DNA of 64,000 nucleotides from Mycolicibacterium insubricum (lineage in GTDB: Bacteria > Actinomycetota > Actinomycetes > Mycobacteriales > Mycobacteriaceae), in the NCBI RefSeq assembly GCF_010731615.1, contig NZ_AP022618.1, positions 1,426,001 to 1,490,000 on the forward strand, given 5' to 3'. The notes below the pieces were generated by a model, which saw nothing but the letters and a program-made list of their open reading frames with translations, made no database searches and was not told the DNA's origin. A program made the position numbers and the translations under genes. Shown in pieces: positions 23,913-32,300 of this stretch; position 1 is the stretch's first letter, and the number at the start of each line of letters is the position of its first letter.

Positions 23913-25411
23913 CACGACTCCGGATCGATGACGATGGCGAATGCCTTGTTCTCGATGCCGCCGGACCGGTCCAGCGCGATGAACTTCTCCTCGGTGTATT
24001 CGCCGAGGGCGTCGGGTCCACCTTCGCGGCCCAGGCCACTCTCCTTGTAGCCCCCGAAGGGATAGGCGGGGTGGATGACGTGCCAGTTGTTCACCCAGAC
24101 CATGCCGGACTCCAGCCTGCGGGCCATCTGCAGCGCCCGCGGTTCACTACCCCACACACCGGCCGAGAGTCCGTATCCGGTGTCGTTGGCGATCTGGACG
24201 GCTTCGTCGTCGGAGTCATAGGTGAGGACCACCAATACCGGACCGAACACCTCCTCCCGGGCAATCCGCATGTCGTTGGTGACATCGGTGAAGATCGTGG
24301 GCTCTACCCAGTAGCCTTTACCGAATCCCGGTCCGTCCGGCGCCTTTCCGCCGAGGGCCAGCGTGGCGCCTTCTTCGGCGGCGATTTGGAAGTAGCTCAG
24401 GATCCGGTCTCGCTGGGTTGCCGAGATGATCGGCCCGACGTGGGTAGTGGGGTCCATCGGATCACCGAGTCGTAAGGTGGCGGCGCGGTTGAGCAACTTG
24501 GCGACGATCTCCTCACGCCGCGAGGAGGGGATGAGCAGCCGGGTGCCGGCTTCGCAAGCCTGGCCGTTGTTGGCCATGCAGGCGAACAGTGCACCGTCCA
24601 CGGCCATGTCGATATCGGCATCGTCGAGGATGATGTTGGCGCCCTTGCCGCCCAGCTCCAGGGTGACTCGTCGGATGTTGTCCGCGGATTGCCGCAGGAT
24701 GCTCTTGCCCACCGCGGTGGACCCGGTGAAGGCGACCTTGCGCACGTCGGGATGCCCGGCCAGATGCGCTCCGACCGGCTCGCCGTCCCCGGTGATCACA
24801 TTGAGCACCCCCGGGGGCAGACCGGCGGATTCGAACTCGCGGGCCAGCTCCAGCGCCAGCAGCGGAGCGTGCTCGTCGGGTTTGAGTACCACCGAGTTGC
24901 CGGCTGCCAACGCCGGCCCGATCTTCCACACGGTGGTCAGCAGGGGAATGTTCCACGGCACGATCGCCGCAACGACGCCCAGTGGCTCCCGGACCACGAC
25001 GCCCTCGGCGGCAACCGGCTCGATCGCCGGTCCGGAGGTTTCCCACTGGTACTGCTCGGTGATGGCGGCGAGATACTGCAACTGCGCCACGGACAGGCCG
25101 ATGTGGAAGGCCCCGGTGATCCTGATGGTGGCGCCGTTTTCGTTGCTCTGCAGCGCGGCTAACTCATCGACGCGTCCGCCGAGGCGCTCGGCGACGGTGT
25201 TGATGAGTGCGGCACGCTCGGCCGGCGCGGTGTTGCGCCAGCCGCCCTGATCGAAGGTGCCTTTGGCGGCGGCCACCGCGGCATCTACGTGAGAGACGTC
25301 GCCCTTGGCGACGGTGGCGATCAGCTCTTCGGTTGCGGGACTGCGCAGTTCGTAGACATCGTCGGCATCGACCCACTTGCCGTCGATGTACATGCAGTAG
25401 TGCGGTGTCAT
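23912..25411 (-). CDS. NAD(P)-dependent aldehyde dehydrogenase
   Basis: It oxidises an aldehyde to the acid. The 499-residue protein is standard length, with VPWNIPLLTTVWK near 151-163, the cofactor motif FTGSTAVGKSI at 228-238, the general base glutamate 252 (LELGGKG) and the nucleophile cysteine 286 (NNGQACEAGTR). ATG at 25411 was chosen; the open frame continues upstream only as shadow of the ligase gene. It follows the acyl-CoA ligase in the same direction, so aldehyde oxidation and CoA activation are encoded side by side. Citronellal or geranial would be plausible substrates if the AtuA operon acts on terpenes. Confidence 0.92.
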   Translation of the reverse strand: MTPHYCMYIDGKWVDADDVYELRSPATEELIATVAKGDVSHVDAAVAAAKGTFDQGGWRNTAPAERAALINTVAERLGGRVDELAALQSNENGATIRITGAFHIGLSVAQLQYLAAITEQYQWETSGPAIEPVAAEGVVVREPLGVVAAIVPWNIPLLTTVWKIGPALAAGNSVVLKPDEHAPLLALELAREFESAGLPPGVLNVITGDGEPVGAHLAGHPDVRKVAFTGSTAVGKSILRQSADNIRRVTLELGGKGANIILDDADIDMAVDGALFACMANNGQACEAGTRLLIPSSRREEIVAKLLNRAATLRLGDPMDPTTHVGPIISATQRDRILSYFQIAAEEGATLALGGKAPDGPGFGKGYWVEPTIFTDVTNDMRIAREEVFGPVLVVLTYDSDDEAVQIANDTGYGLSAGVWGSEPRALQMARRLESGMVWVNNWHVIHPAYPFGGYKESGLGREGGPDALGEYTEEKFIALDRSGGIENKAFAIVIDPES

Positions 25412-25425
25412 GTTTGAGTCCTTTC

Positions 25426-27045
25426 TCAGCCGACCTGGCGGGATCGGTGGTGCCAATAGGGTCTGCGGAGTGCTTTCTTGTCGACCTTGCCGGCCGGATT
25501 GAGCGGCAGGGCGTCGGTGAAAAGGACGGATTTGGGTGCGTGCACGCTCCCGAGTGCCGTCTTCACATGGCCGATCAACTCCGAGCCGAGGTCCGGACCG
25601 GTGATTTCGCCGGACCGGGCCACCACGAACGCCAGCACCGCTTCGCCCCACTTCTCATGCGGAATACCGATGACCGCGGACTGGGCGACGGCGGGATGGG
25701 TGGCCAGCGCGTCCTCCACCTGACGGGGGAACACGTTGAATCCACCGCTGACCACCATGTCCTTCTTGCGGTCGACCAGGTGGAGGTACCCGTCCTCGTC
25801 GAGACGGCCGATATCGCCGGTGTGCACCCAACCGTCGCGCAGCGTTTCGATGTCGCGTTCGGGGTCCAGATAGCCCAGCATCTGTCCGAGTTGGTGCGAG
25901 CAGATCTCACCGGAAGCCCCGATGGGCAGGATGTTGTCGTTCTCGTCCTGGATGCTGACCTGGACCGGGAACATCGGTTGGCCGGCCGAGGCCAGGCGCG
26001 CCGTCCAAGCCTCGGCGGATTCCCCCGCCCGCTGCAGGTGGTCCTGCTTGCGCAGGCAGGACACGTAGCCGGGTTCGCTGCCGGCGTAGGTCTGAATGAA
26101 GATCGGGCCGAACGTTTCCAGCGCCTGCCGCAGCCGTTCGGGGGCTATCGGTGAACCGGCGTAGACGACGGTCTGCAGTGAACTCAGGTCGTTGTCGTGG
26201 GTGCGCGCATGATCGATCAACAGGTAGATGATGGTGGGGACCAGCGCGACCGCGGTGACACCGAACTTTTCGATGTTCGATGTCAACCCGGCGACGTCCA
26301 GGCCCGGCAGCATGACGTTGGTGCCGCCTCGGACGAATGTGGGCATAACGAAGATCTGGGAGAAATGGGTCAGCGGCGCCCCGTGGGCGAAGACTTCGCC
26401 GAACCGGATGTCGCCGATGTCCAGGCCCGCGGAGATGGCGTAGTGGCTCCAGCTCAGGTGGGAATTCACCACGCCCTTGGGTTCCCCGGTGCTGCCGGAG
26501 GTGAACAGTACGTAGGCTTCGTCGTGCTCATCGATGTACACCGTCGGCCTGGTGAGGGGCTGTTGCGCGACGAATTCGTCGAAGTCGACGGCATCCACCA
26601 GGAGCTCGCTCCGGGGTTGGCCCAGGCGGATCAGGATACGCAGTTCGGGCAGATCCTCGCGGATCGTCGCCACGGCCGCCTCGAACTTCGCGTGGTAGAT
26701 CAGCGCCGTGGCGCCGGTTTGCGCGAGGTTCGCCTTGAATCCCTCGGGGGCCGAGCGGGTGGCCATCTGCACCAGTGACGCGCCGGCCGCCCAGATTCCG
26801 TGCTGCGCCGGAATGAATTCCAGGCAGTTCGGCATCAGCAGGCCGACGCGTTCACCTTTCTCGACCCCGGACTTGATGAGTCCGTTGGCGATTCGGTTGC
26901 GCCAGTGGTTGAGCTGGCGGTAGGTCAGGGATCGGCCGTCGGCGGCGTCGAGGATCGCGGTGCGCCCCGCGTAGTAGGTGCATGCGCGATCCAGGACGTC
27001 CGGTAGCACGCCCCACATCCCGGTGGCGTGTGCTGCCGTCGTCAT
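25426..27045 (-). CDS. AMP-forming acyl-CoA ligase
   Basis: It activates a carboxylic acid to an acyl-CoA through an acyl-adenylate. In 539 residues the signature P-loop YVLFTSGSTGEPKGVVNS lies near 180-197, the hinge region DGWVHTGDIGRLDEDGYL and RKKDMVVSGGFNVFPRQVE near 415-450, and the catalytic C-terminal lysine in LNPAGKVDKKALRR. ATG at 27045 overlaps the preceding SnoaL-like gene by four bases. Fourteen bases separate it from the aldehyde dehydrogenase. The chain length or structure of the substrate is not predictable, but the context suggests a branched or isoprenoid acid. Confidence 0.92.
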   Translation of the reverse strand: MTTAAHATGMWGVLPDVLDRACTYYAGRTAILDAADGRSLTYRQLNHWRNRIANGLIKSGVEKGERVGLLMPNCLEFIPAQHGIWAAGASLVQMATRSAPEGFKANLAQTGATALIYHAKFEAAVATIREDLPELRILIRLGQPRSELLVDAVDFDEFVAQQPLTRPTVYIDEHDEAYVLFTSGSTGEPKGVVNSHLSWSHYAISAGLDIGDIRFGEVFAHGAPLTHFSQIFVMPTFVRGGTNVMLPGLDVAGLTSNIEKFGVTAVALVPTIIYLLIDHARTHDNDLSSLQTVVYAGSPIAPERLRQALETFGPIFIQTYAGSEPGYVSCLRKQDHLQRAGESAEAWTARLASAGQPMFPVQVSIQDENDNILPIGASGEICSHQLGQMLGYLDPERDIETLRDGWVHTGDIGRLDEDGYLHLVDRKKDMVVSGGFNVFPRQVEDALATHPAVAQSAVIGIPHEKWGEAVLAFVVARSGEITGPDLGSELIGHVKTALGSVHAPKSVLFTDALPLNPAGKVDKKALRRPYWHHRSRQVG

Positions 27046-27554
27046 CCCGACACCGACGTGGGGTCGAATCCCTCGACCCAGTACTCCGGAGTGACGATGG
27101 GCAGGCGGAGTTCCTGGAGGACCGGGGTGTCGTTCCAATAGGTGGTTTCGCGGGCGATCCTGCCGGTGCTGTCGAGCTGATGCCAGGTGATTCCCCGGGT
27201 GCTCAGCGTCCGGCCGGCCGAAGGTACGCCGCGGAAGGTCGCCAAACCCTCGCCCGTCCAGCTCCACAGGATGACCACGGCGGGATCTCCGCCGGTCCCC
27301 GCCAACTGGAACGCCTCGTCGACGACGAAGCGGTGTTGGCCTGCACCGTTTTCGGGGTTCTTGTTGGCAAACGGTGCCAGACGCGGTTCCAGCTCGGCCT
27401 TGGTGATGGCCGTGTCGACCATGTGGTCGGAGTCCCCGTGGTCGTCGTAGACCAGGTCGTCGTTATAGAGGGCCACGGCGGCCACCGTGTCGGTCGTCAG
27501 TGCGGTGGTCCAGCGCTGTGCGTGTTCGCCGGCCAAAGAGGTATTCAGGCTCAT
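27042..27554 (-). CDS. SnoaL-like (NTF2-fold) protein
   Basis: A 170-residue NTF2-fold protein: the first helices carry HAQRWTTALTTDTVAAVALY and the strand pattern includes a DDLVYDDHGDSDH segment, a late WSWTGEG strand and RGITWHQLDSTGRIARETTYW. This family includes polyketide cyclases, isomerases, dehydratases and binding proteins, so the reaction is open. A second protein of the same fold is encoded just upstream (13 bases). The two may form a heteromer, as NTF2-fold MaoC-like steroid enzymes can. Its end overlaps the acyl-CoA ligase start. Confidence 0.8.
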   Translation of the reverse strand: MSLNTSLAGEHAQRWTTALTTDTVAAVALYNDDLVYDDHGDSDHMVDTAITKAELEPRLAPFANKNPENGAGQHRFVVDEAFQLAGTGGDPAVVILWSWTGEGLATFRGVPSAGRTLSTRGITWHQLDSTGRIARETTYWNDTPVLQELRLPIVTPEYWVEGFDPTSVSG

Positions 27555-27567
27555 CGGGTATTTCCTT

Positions 27568-28020
27568 TCAGGCGGTGGCGTCGGTCCGGGCGACCGCGCG
27601 GGGGTCGACGGGCAGGCCGAGGTCGCGAACGGCCGTGGAGACGTCCCAGAAGCTCGCTTCGCGTTTGATCCGGCCGTCGCTGTCGTAGACGTGAAAGGTG
27701 ATGCCGCGCGCCCCGGGTACCTTGCCGTCGGTGGGTACGCCGACGAATGCGGTGGCGGTCGGAGCCTGCCAGGTCCACCGGTAGATCGCGGCGTTGGCAT
27801 CGCCGACCACCTCGTCGATCCGGAAATTGTTGATCCCGATGCCGTTGTCGGTGTCGGTGTTGGCGTATGGCGCGAAGACCCGCAGCAGCTCCTCTTTCGA
27901 GGTGATCTTTTGGCCGAGAATCGGGTCCTCGAATAGGAAATCGTCGGCGTAGAGCGCGACAACGGTTTCCGGGCTCGTCCGGAAGGCTTTCAGCCATTTC
28001 ACGGCGAATGTGTGACTCAT
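27568..28020 (-). CDS. SnoaL-like (NTF2-fold) protein, first gene of its operon
   Basis: A 150-residue relative of the next gene, with KWLKAFRTSPETVVALYADD near 9-28, FEDPILGQKITSKEELLRVF, and RGITFHVYDSDGRIKREASF near 108-127. Conserved aspartates around residue 28-34 could be catalytic, but no function is known. ATG at 28020 is the first start in the minus-strand operon that continues through the ligase, the aldehyde dehydrogenase, the LLM fragment and the flavin reductase. The 274-base region upstream is shared with a divergent acyl-CoA dehydrogenase. Confidence 0.8.
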   Translation of the reverse strand: MSHTFAVKWLKAFRTSPETVVALYADDFLFEDPILGQKITSKEELLRVFAPYANTDTDNGIGINNFRIDEVVGDANAAIYRWTWQAPTATAFVGVPTDGKVPGARGITFHVYDSDGRIKREASFWDVSTAVRDLGLPVDPRAVARTDATA

Positions 28021-28294
28021 CGTCGGGTACTCCCTGGGCGTTGTGTGCAAGACCTGTCTGACGCTATGGAGCACACCGGACCGGTGGCGACTACCGGAGG
28101 GGGGAAACCGGACGCCCGTCGGGGGGACATGCCCGATTACCGCTCCTGAGGGCGGGCCGGAGCCGGCCTGGTGGCTACCCCGATGCCGGATCGAGTTCCC
28201 CCCTGTGAGGGGTGTGTAGGGGCGGTGCGCGGGCGGAACATCGGGAAGGAAGCGATGCACTCGTTTGCCGCCATTCGTTTGACAGGGAGCAAAA
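28021..28294. promoter_or_regulatory. Divergent promoter region with G-rich dyads
   Basis: No gene is visible. The region holds several G-tracts: CCGG-AGGGGGGAAA-CCGG at 28094-28111 and GGGGGG-ACAT-GCCC at 28121-28134, plus a C6/G4 stretch at about 28198-28213. Similar G5-TAWT-C3 elements lie in two other intergenic regions of the window. They could be regulator sites. Confidence 0.35.
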
Positions 28295-29533
28295 ATGCTG
28301 GAACAAGACATGACCGATGAGGAATTCGTCCCGTACTTCGCCAAGGCGCAGGAGGTCTCGCAATTCTTCCGGGAGATCGGTCCCAAGTACGACACCGAGA
28401 ATACGTTCGCCTACCCCTCCATCGAGGTGTTCAAGAAATCCGGATTGGGGGCGTTGCCGGTGCCGCGGGCGTTCGGCGGGCCCGGCGGCAACATCCTGCA
28501 GGTCTCCAAGGTCGTCTCGGAGCTGTCCAAAGGCGATTCCGCGATCACGCTGGCCTACAACATGCACTACATCATGCTGGGCATCGCGGGGAACCTGATG
28601 ACCGAGGAGCAGAACAAGTACTGGCTGGGCCGGGTGCTCGACGGTGAGCTGATATTCGGGCCGTTCTCCGAACAGCGGGCCGGGTTCTCCGGGCTGGCCG
28701 ATATGACGGCGGTGCCGCAGCCCGGCGGCGGCTGGCGACTCTACGGCAAGAAGACGTGGGGAACCCTGTGCGAGGCCGCCGACATCATCACCACCAACGC
28801 CACCGAGACCGACGCCGACGGGAACCTGCCGGAAACCTTCGAGGGCCGGGTGGCGGCGGAAAAGCTGTTCATCGGCGATTTCACCGTCGATGCGGACGGA
28901 GTGGGCGACGGGATCCGCATCGAGAAGACCTGGGATGCCCTGGGGATGCATGCCACCGGGACGCAGACCATCGTGTTCGACGGCTACTTCGTGCCCGAAG
29001 ACGGCTTCGTCGCGCCCTGGCGGGCGGGCGCCTTCGGCGTCCTGGAGTGGGCGTCGCTGATGTTCGCCAGCATCTACCTGGGCATGCAGGACCGCATTCT
29101 GGAGGAGACCACCCGGGCACTGTCCAAGAAGCACCTGGGCGCCACTTTCGGGGCCATCGTCGCGGCCGACACCGCGGTCAAGAATGTCGGCCACGTGATC
29201 GACGGCATCGGAGACATGGCGTCGCGCTACGAGTTCTCCCGGCGGGTGCTCTACCAAACCTGTCAGGATCTCATCGAGGGCAAGGACAAGCGGTGGGCTC
29301 CGGAACTGCGCTTTCCGTACCTGGGCCTGGCCAAGACGTTCATCGCCGACAACGTGATGCACATGTCGCGGCACGCGATGAGCCTGCTGGGCGGATCGTC
29401 GTTCCGCCGGGGCACCATTTTCGAGCGGCTCTACCGTGATTCCGCGGCGTCGATGTTCCAGCCGCTCAACGCAGACCAGTCCCGCACCTACATCGGTGAG
29501 TTCCTACTCAACACGGCTGCGGCGCAGCAGTAG
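28295..29533 (+). CDS. Acyl-CoA dehydrogenase family protein
   Basis: A 412-residue flavoprotein of the acyl-CoA dehydrogenase superfamily. It shows SAITLAYNMHYIMLGI near 89-104, the substrate-side FGPFSEQRAGFSGLADM near 125-141 in place of the usual TEPxAGSD motif, and the C-terminal HAMSLLGGSSFRRGTIFERL with YRDSAASMFQPLNAD. The divergent FAD-loop motif and unclear catalytic glutamate place it outside the standard beta-oxidation group. The ATG has GGGAG at a normal distance. It is divergent from the SnoaL-ligase-aldehyde dehydrogenase unit, and its 3' end overlaps the convergent LLM gene by 26 bases. Confidence 0.85.
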   Translation: MLEQDMTDEEFVPYFAKAQEVSQFFREIGPKYDTENTFAYPSIEVFKKSGLGALPVPRAFGGPGGNILQVSKVVSELSKGDSAITLAYNMHYIMLGIAGNLMTEEQNKYWLGRVLDGELIFGPFSEQRAGFSGLADMTAVPQPGGGWRLYGKKTWGTLCEAADIITTNATETDADGNLPETFEGRVAAEKLFIGDFTVDADGVGDGIRIEKTWDALGMHATGTQTIVFDGYFVPEDGFVAPWRAGAFGVLEWASLMFASIYLGMQDRILEETTRALSKKHLGATFGAIVAADTAVKNVGHVIDGIGDMASRYEFSRRVLYQTCQDLIEGKDKRWAPELRFPYLGLAKTFIADNVMHMSRHAMSLLGGSSFRRGTIFERLYRDSAASMFQPLNADQSRTYIGEFLLNTAAAQQ

Positions 29534-30563
29534 CCGCGCGTATCCCCTCGACGACCTCGGCTCGCGCGGAGTCGTCGAGGGGATAGGGCGTGTAGAGGGT
29601 GAACCGGTCGATCAGTCCAGCGAACCGAGCGGTGATCTCGCATGCCACCGCGCCGGGTTCACCCACCACCGCAAAGGTGTTCAGCGCCTCGTCGTCGATG
29701 AGGTCGGTCATCGTCGCCCAGTCGCCGGACTTCGACAACCGGTGCAACTCGGTGTGCAGCTCGCCCCAGCCGTGCAGATCCAGCACGGCGCGGTAGGCCG
29801 GCGTCGCGCCGTAGAACGCGATCTGTCGACGCACCCCGGCGATCGCGTTGTCCAGGTCACGCTCATCGCGGCCGGTCGCCACCAATCCCGGATAGCACAC
29901 GGTGAAATTCGCGCGGCTTCGCCCCGATTGCGCCAGGCCGGCCGCGACGATCGGGGTGGTCACCTCGCGCAGATACCTGGCGGTGGTGAACCCGTGCACG
30001 AGCAGTCCGTCGGCGTATTCGGCAGCTACCGTCGTCATCTTGTGGCCGACCGCGGCGAGCACCACCGGTGGTGGTCCGTAGGGGTGCGGTTCCGGGGTGA
30101 ACATCGGCGTCATCAGGGTGTGCCGGTAGTGCTCGCCGCGGAAGTCGAGCCGCTCGCCGGTATGCCAGCTGCGCCAGATCGCTTGCAGCGCCATGATGTA
30201 TTCGGCCATCCGCTCGACGGGGGCCGACCACGGCATCGAGTAGCGGCGCTCGATGTGCGGCCGGATCTGCGAGCCCAGACCGAGGATGAAACGCCCGGCG
30301 CTCAACGACTGCAGGTCGTTGGCGGCAAGCGCGGTGGTCATCGGGCTGCGCGCAAACGCCACCGCGACCCCGGTGCCCAGGCGCAACGTGGTGGACTTTT
30401 CGGCTGCGATTGCCAAGGGCAGGAACGGGTCCCGGTTGACCTCGGTGGACCACAGACCGTCGAAGCCAATGCGTTCGGCCGCCCGCACCTGGCCGGTGAG
30501 GGTGACGGTATCCGCACCGGAGGTGCCGTCGATTCCGCCACCGATGTTGGTGTCGATGAACAT
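29508..30563 (-). CDS. TIGR03617-type LLM-class F420-dependent oxidoreductase
   Basis: The 351-residue protein starts MFIDTNIGGGIDGTSG and has GFDGLWSTEVNRDPFLPL near 33-50, TLRLGTGVAVAFARSPM near 60-76 and SAGRFILGLGSQIRPHIERR. This pattern matches the F420 oxidoreductase subfamily named after MSMEG_2256. The reaction of the subfamily is not known. No strong Shine-Dalgarno precedes the ATG at 30563, and a GTG further upstream is possible. It stands alone on the minus strand between two plus-strand genes. F420 use is inferred from the subfamily. Confidence 0.85.
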   Translation of the reverse strand: MFIDTNIGGGIDGTSGADTVTLTGQVRAAERIGFDGLWSTEVNRDPFLPLAIAAEKSTTLRLGTGVAVAFARSPMTTALAANDLQSLSAGRFILGLGSQIRPHIERRYSMPWSAPVERMAEYIMALQAIWRSWHTGERLDFRGEHYRHTLMTPMFTPEPHPYGPPPVVLAAVGHKMTTVAAEYADGLLVHGFTTARYLREVTTPIVAAGLAQSGRSRANFTVCYPGLVATGRDERDLDNAIAGVRRQIAFYGATPAYRAVLDLHGWGELHTELHRLSKSGDWATMTDLIDDEALNTFAVVGEPGAVACEITARFAGLIDRFTLYTPYPLDDSARAEVVEGIRAATAAPQPC

Positions 30564-30742
30564 GCCGGAAGGCTCGCACAACCGGCGGGGTGAGTGACCA
30601 GTTATTCCCCGGATGGGGGAGCGATATCCATCGTCGTGGGGCCGTCGGGAGTGTCCCAGGTCACTAGCGTTGGGTCTGCTCACCGCGGGAATGCCGGGCA
30701 GCGGTTTCTCTGCCGAGTGAGCAATCCAACTGAGGAGGGCCC

Positions 30743-31591
30743 GTGGGCCGGATGTCGCTCGACGTGCGAACGCATGAGCTGGACCTGATATGGCAGAACG
30801 TCTTCACCTGGGTCAGTTGGGCGATCGTGGCGGTGATGGTCGTCATCGCGATCCGGATGGGCATCCGGCAGCGGACGCCGTTCTATCTGATCGCCTGTCT
30901 GGCCGCCGGTATCGCCGCGTATGCCGAGCCGCTCTACGACGTGGCTTTCGACCTCTGGTTCTACGACGCCCACGATGGCCAACCCGGTGCCGGCTACATG
31001 CACTTCTCGGCATTCGGTGTGGTCCAACCGAACTGGACGCATAGCGGCTACATCATCCTGTACGCCAGTGCGTGCCTCTACGCGGGCCGGCGGATCTACG
31101 AGGGACGGCTGGGTCGCCGGGGCCTGTTTCTGGTGTGGGGCGCAGAGGTCGCCGCGTCCTGTCTGTTCGAGGTGATCGGCACCGGTACCAACGTGTACAC
31201 CTACTACGGTCCGTTCGTTCTCCGATTGTGGAACTACCCGATGGTCATCGGGATCCTGGAGGGCACCCAGGTCGTCCTGTTCACCGTCGTCGCGGTTCTG
31301 GTGTGGCGGAAGGTGACCACGGCGTGGGGCCTGCTGAGTCTGTTCCTGGTGTTCCCGATGACCTTCTTTGCAGCCAACTTCGGCATCGGCTTCCCGGTCA
31401 TCATCGCGATGCACCTGGACAACGGCCTGGCCACCGGGGGAATGATCTGGTCGGCAACGTTGCTGACCATTGCACTGTGCACCGTCGTGGTCAACGGTTT
31501 GAGCCGGTTCCTGCCGACTGCGCCTCCCCCGGCCGATCCGATCGCCGCCGACGCGGTGGCGGTGCCGGTTCCGTCGAGGCCGATGGTGTAG
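30743..31591 (+). CDS. Multi-pass membrane protein, possibly AveC-like
   Basis: The 282-residue protein has about seven hydrophobic helices, from VSWAIVAVMVVIAIRMG near 24-40 to a last one near 233-253. Polar, aromatic-rich loops carry EPLYDVAFDLWFYD near 61-74 and HFSAFGVVQPNWTHSGYI near 86-103. This layout reminds me of the AveC spirocyclase-like proteins annotated in mycobacteria, but I am not certain. GTG is the start, with GAGGAGGG two bases upstream; ATG at 30752 is an alternative. It follows a 179-base intergenic region and converges with the tetR gene, leaving five bases. A role in a lipid or terpenoid step at the membrane is possible. Confidence 0.65.
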   Translation: MGRMSLDVRTHELDLIWQNVFTWVSWAIVAVMVVIAIRMGIRQRTPFYLIACLAAGIAAYAEPLYDVAFDLWFYDAHDGQPGAGYMHFSAFGVVQPNWTHSGYIILYASACLYAGRRIYEGRLGRRGLFLVWGAEVAASCLFEVIGTGTNVYTYYGPFVLRLWNYPMVIGILEGTQVVLFTVVAVLVWRKVTTAWGLLSLFLVFPMTFFAANFGIGFPVIIAMHLDNGLATGGMIWSATLLTIALCTVVVNGLSRFLPTAPPPADPIAADAVAVPVPSRPMV

Positions 31592-31596
31592 TCGAG

Positions 31597-32244
31597 TCAG
31601 TCCGAGACCGCGAGGTCGATACCGAGGATTGCGTGTGCTGCGTCGGTGAGCAGCACACGCAATCGGTCTTCGGCGAGTCCGGTGTTGTGAAACAGCGGGG
31701 ACTGGACCGCACCGATGGTGGCGTGCACGATGGCCCGTGAGTCGGTGTCACTGAGCTCCCCGCGCAGTTCGTTGACCAGGTGGACCCACTCTTCGAGATA
31801 CAGCCGTTGTTTGCGGCGAAGCCGCCGACGGTCCTCGTCGGGCAGGTTGTTGACCTCGTTGTGATACACCTGGGCGAGCTGGCGCTGACCCACCACGAAT
31901 TCCACCTGGCCGGCGACCAATTGCGCCAGGGCGGAGGGCAGGTCGTCGGATTCGGCAAGGATTCGCTGCTCGTCGTTCAGGAGGTCATCGATGACCTGGT
32001 CGAACAGGGCCACCAGGATCGCTGATTTGCTGCCGAAGTGGCGGTACACCCCGGAACCGGTGATGCCCGCTGCGGCGCCGATCTCGGCGATGGACACCGC
32101 GTGGAAACCTCTCCGGCCGACAAGATCCGCCGCTGCTCGCAGTATCCGGTGTTTGCGTTCCGGATCCCGGGTTCGCGCGCGGCCGCTTGAAGCGGCGATG
32201 GCGTCGGCGGCGATGGTTCCCCCCTTTAGCGGATTTGAATTCAT
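31597..32244 (-). CDS. TetR-family transcriptional regulator
   Basis: The 215-residue protein has a TetR DNA-binding domain at about residues 30-75: RKHRILRAAADLVGRRGFH, then SIAEIGAAAGITGSGVYRHF and GSKSAILVALFDQ. The C-terminal ligand domain resembles mycobacterial KstR2- or Mce3R-like lipid regulators only in general. ATG at 32244 was chosen; TTG precedes it in frame. A dyad at 32283 just upstream suggests autoregulation. It is directly downstream of the mce operon in the same direction, so it may control lipid import and the nearby catabolic genes. A perfect 15-bp hairpin is encoded within its last codons. Confidence 0.88.
   Translation of the reverse strand: MNSNPLKGGTIAADAIAASSGRARTRDPERKHRILRAAADLVGRRGFHAVSIAEIGAAAGITGSGVYRHFGSKSAILVALFDQVIDDLLNDEQRILAESDDLPSALAQLVAGQVEFVVGQRQLAQVYHNEVNNLPDEDRRRLRRKQRLYLEEWVHLVNELRGELSDTDSRAIVHATIGAVQSPLFHNTGLAEDRLRVLLTDAAHAILGIDLAVSD
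31627..31664. terminator. Perfect 15-bp hairpin in the 3' end of tetR
   Basis: GATTGCGTGTGCTGC at 31627-31641 is followed by an eight-base loop and its exact complement at 31650-31664. The hairpin begins 36 bases after the stop of the plus-strand membrane-protein gene and lies inside the last codons of tetR. It is well placed to end the plus-strand transcript. No T-run follows. Confidence 0.6.
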
Positions 32245-32282
32245 CAAAAGGCCGGATCGGACAGGTATTTTAGCGTGTTTCT

Positions 32283-32300
32283 AGTGAACTTCTGGTCACT
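32283..32300. promoter_or_regulatory. Putative TetR operator upstream of tetR
   Basis: AGTGA and TCACT are exact complements within the 18-base dyad AGTGAACTTCTGGTCACT (six of seven arm positions pair). It lies 38 bases upstream of the tetR ATG and overlaps the stop codon of the CAP-domain gene. Autorepression is the likely use. Confidence 0.5.
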
